A stretch of 64,000 nt of DNA from Solenopsis invicta. Taxonomy: Eukaryota; Arthropoda; Insecta; Hymenoptera; Formicidae. The DNA lies in contig NC_052673.1 in NCBI RefSeq assembly GCF_016802725.1, forward strand, positions 10,427,037 through 10,491,036, read 5' to 3'. The position numbers and the translations under genes are program-made. This document shows positions 63,409 to 64,000 of this stretch, piece by piece. The stretch's first letter is position 1. Each line of letters starts with the position of its first letter. Below the pieces are notes generated by a model that did not search any database, was not told where the DNA came from, and saw only the letters and a list, made by a program, of their open reading frames with translations.

Positions 63409-63691
63409 CGGAATTGTTAATGTCTATTGTAATCATCTATTGAGAACTCCAGAACTCTTTGAAAACACTATAGTCAAAAACAATTTTTTCGAAACTTGAG
63501 ATGTGGACAAAAAAATTAAAAAAACGTTTTTAAATTCTTAATGACCAGAACTATTGTTTATACTTTTTAAGAATTCTGGAACTCTTTGAGAATTATAGAA
63601 TTCCATAGTCAAAATCAATTATTTCGAAACTTGAGGTGCCATGCAAAGTTTGCACCTCACATTTTTAAATTATCATTTGTAAAGTTATTTC

Positions 63692-64000
63692 AATAATGTA
63701 ATAACAACGTTAGTTTCTTATCACTAGATTTTTTCAAATTCAATTTTTGCGTTTATCTAAAATATTTTTGTATAAAAATAAGTGCAAATAATCAAAATGT
63801 GTTACAATAACTAAATGAATATATTTGATATTTAGACAATCGTCGATAAAAAATAGGAAATTATTTCAAAGCTCATGTTATTCGAACAAATGCCTCTCTT
63901 ATGTGTTTATTTAGTCTTTAATCATAAAAATATAAAATATTATTGAAATAACATATTAATAATAATAACAAAAAATATTAAAAAATAAATAAATTCTATG
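63692..64000. other. AT-rich noncoding end of window
   Basis: No gene or repeat structure is seen. Confidence 0.6.

Larger units (their letters stand above)
62768..63691. mobile_element. Large foldback element (about 924 bp) with internal tandem repeat
   Basis: The left arm (62768 to about 63045) and right arm (about 63405-63691) are imperfect inverted repeats anchored by GAAATAAC, TGATAATTTAAAAAT, TTTTGACTATGGAATTCTAT and AAAAATTGTTTTTGACTAT blocks. Each arm carries a small subterminal hairpin: GTGCCA...TGGCAC at 62803 on the left, AGGTGC...GCACCT at 63639 on the right. Between the arms lie two 162-bp direct repeats (63051-63212 and 63213-63370) and a (TA)n run. The motif AGAGTTCY recurs throughout. 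No coding frame; superfamily unknown. Confidence 0.8.

Noticed and set aside
1..64000. Search by eye for CRISPR arrays, rRNA, known insect microRNAs, telomeric TTAGG repeats, and transposase or reverse transcriptase domains
   Set aside because: None seen. The repeats present are foldbacks, MITEs, microsatellites and short tandem duplications.

Overview
This window looks like animal nuclear DNA, most likely from an insect. It is strongly AT-rich, frequently interrupted in every frame, and has local islands rich in CpG. It carries short simple repeats (TA, CA and TC runs) and many short terminal-inverted-repeat or foldback elements. An ant or another hymenopteran fits the combination of low GC, undepleted CpG and long noncoding stretches, but no species-diagnostic gene is visible, so this is inference. 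I found no tRNA, rRNA, known microRNA, CRISPR array, or recognisable transposase or reverse transcriptase.

Only one protein-coding segment is well supported. On the minus strand, 41307-41406 encodes a hydrophobic signal peptide and ends at a consensus GTGAGT splice donor. It sits at the edge of a CpG-rich island (about 41300-42500) that is probably its 5' UTR and promoter. The rest of that gene would lie at lower coordinates, so much of 1-41300 may be its first intron. A weaker candidate first exon on the plus strand (about 46770-47115) ends at a consensus GTAAGT donor. If it is real, the two genes are divergent and 47117-64000 could be intron of the second.

Layout. 1-16 kb is AT-rich noncoding sequence with dispersed repeat R1 (1192-1955, containing a long hairpin), a CACTGAGA-ended MITE (11530-11676) and GC-richer patches near 6.5, 8.5 and 12.7 kb. 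16-18.4 kb holds repeat R2 and a 760-bp long-TIR element. 18.4-32.6 kb is noncoding with microsatellites. 32.66-33.54 kb is a large foldback element. 36.9-37.7 kb is a second R1 copy. 40.2-41.0 kb is a three-unit tandem repeat whose first unit carries a MITE. 41.3-42.5 kb is the exon and CpG island. 43.4-46.75 kb is a dense cluster of MITEs, some nested. 46.8-47.1 kb is the second candidate first exon. 48.92-49.10 kb is a run of hairpins. 55.7 kb has a foldback MITE (R3), 57.5-58.4 kb a second R2 copy, 61.0 kb an inverted R1 fragment, and 62.77-63.69 kb a second large foldback with an internal 162-bp tandem repeat.

The window does not show a gene system working together. Its main content is a record of non-autonomous repeat activity around two possible divergent promoters. 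The most informative places are the nested elements where one copy of a duplication carries insertions and its sister does not, which allows order and boundaries to be read from the sequence.
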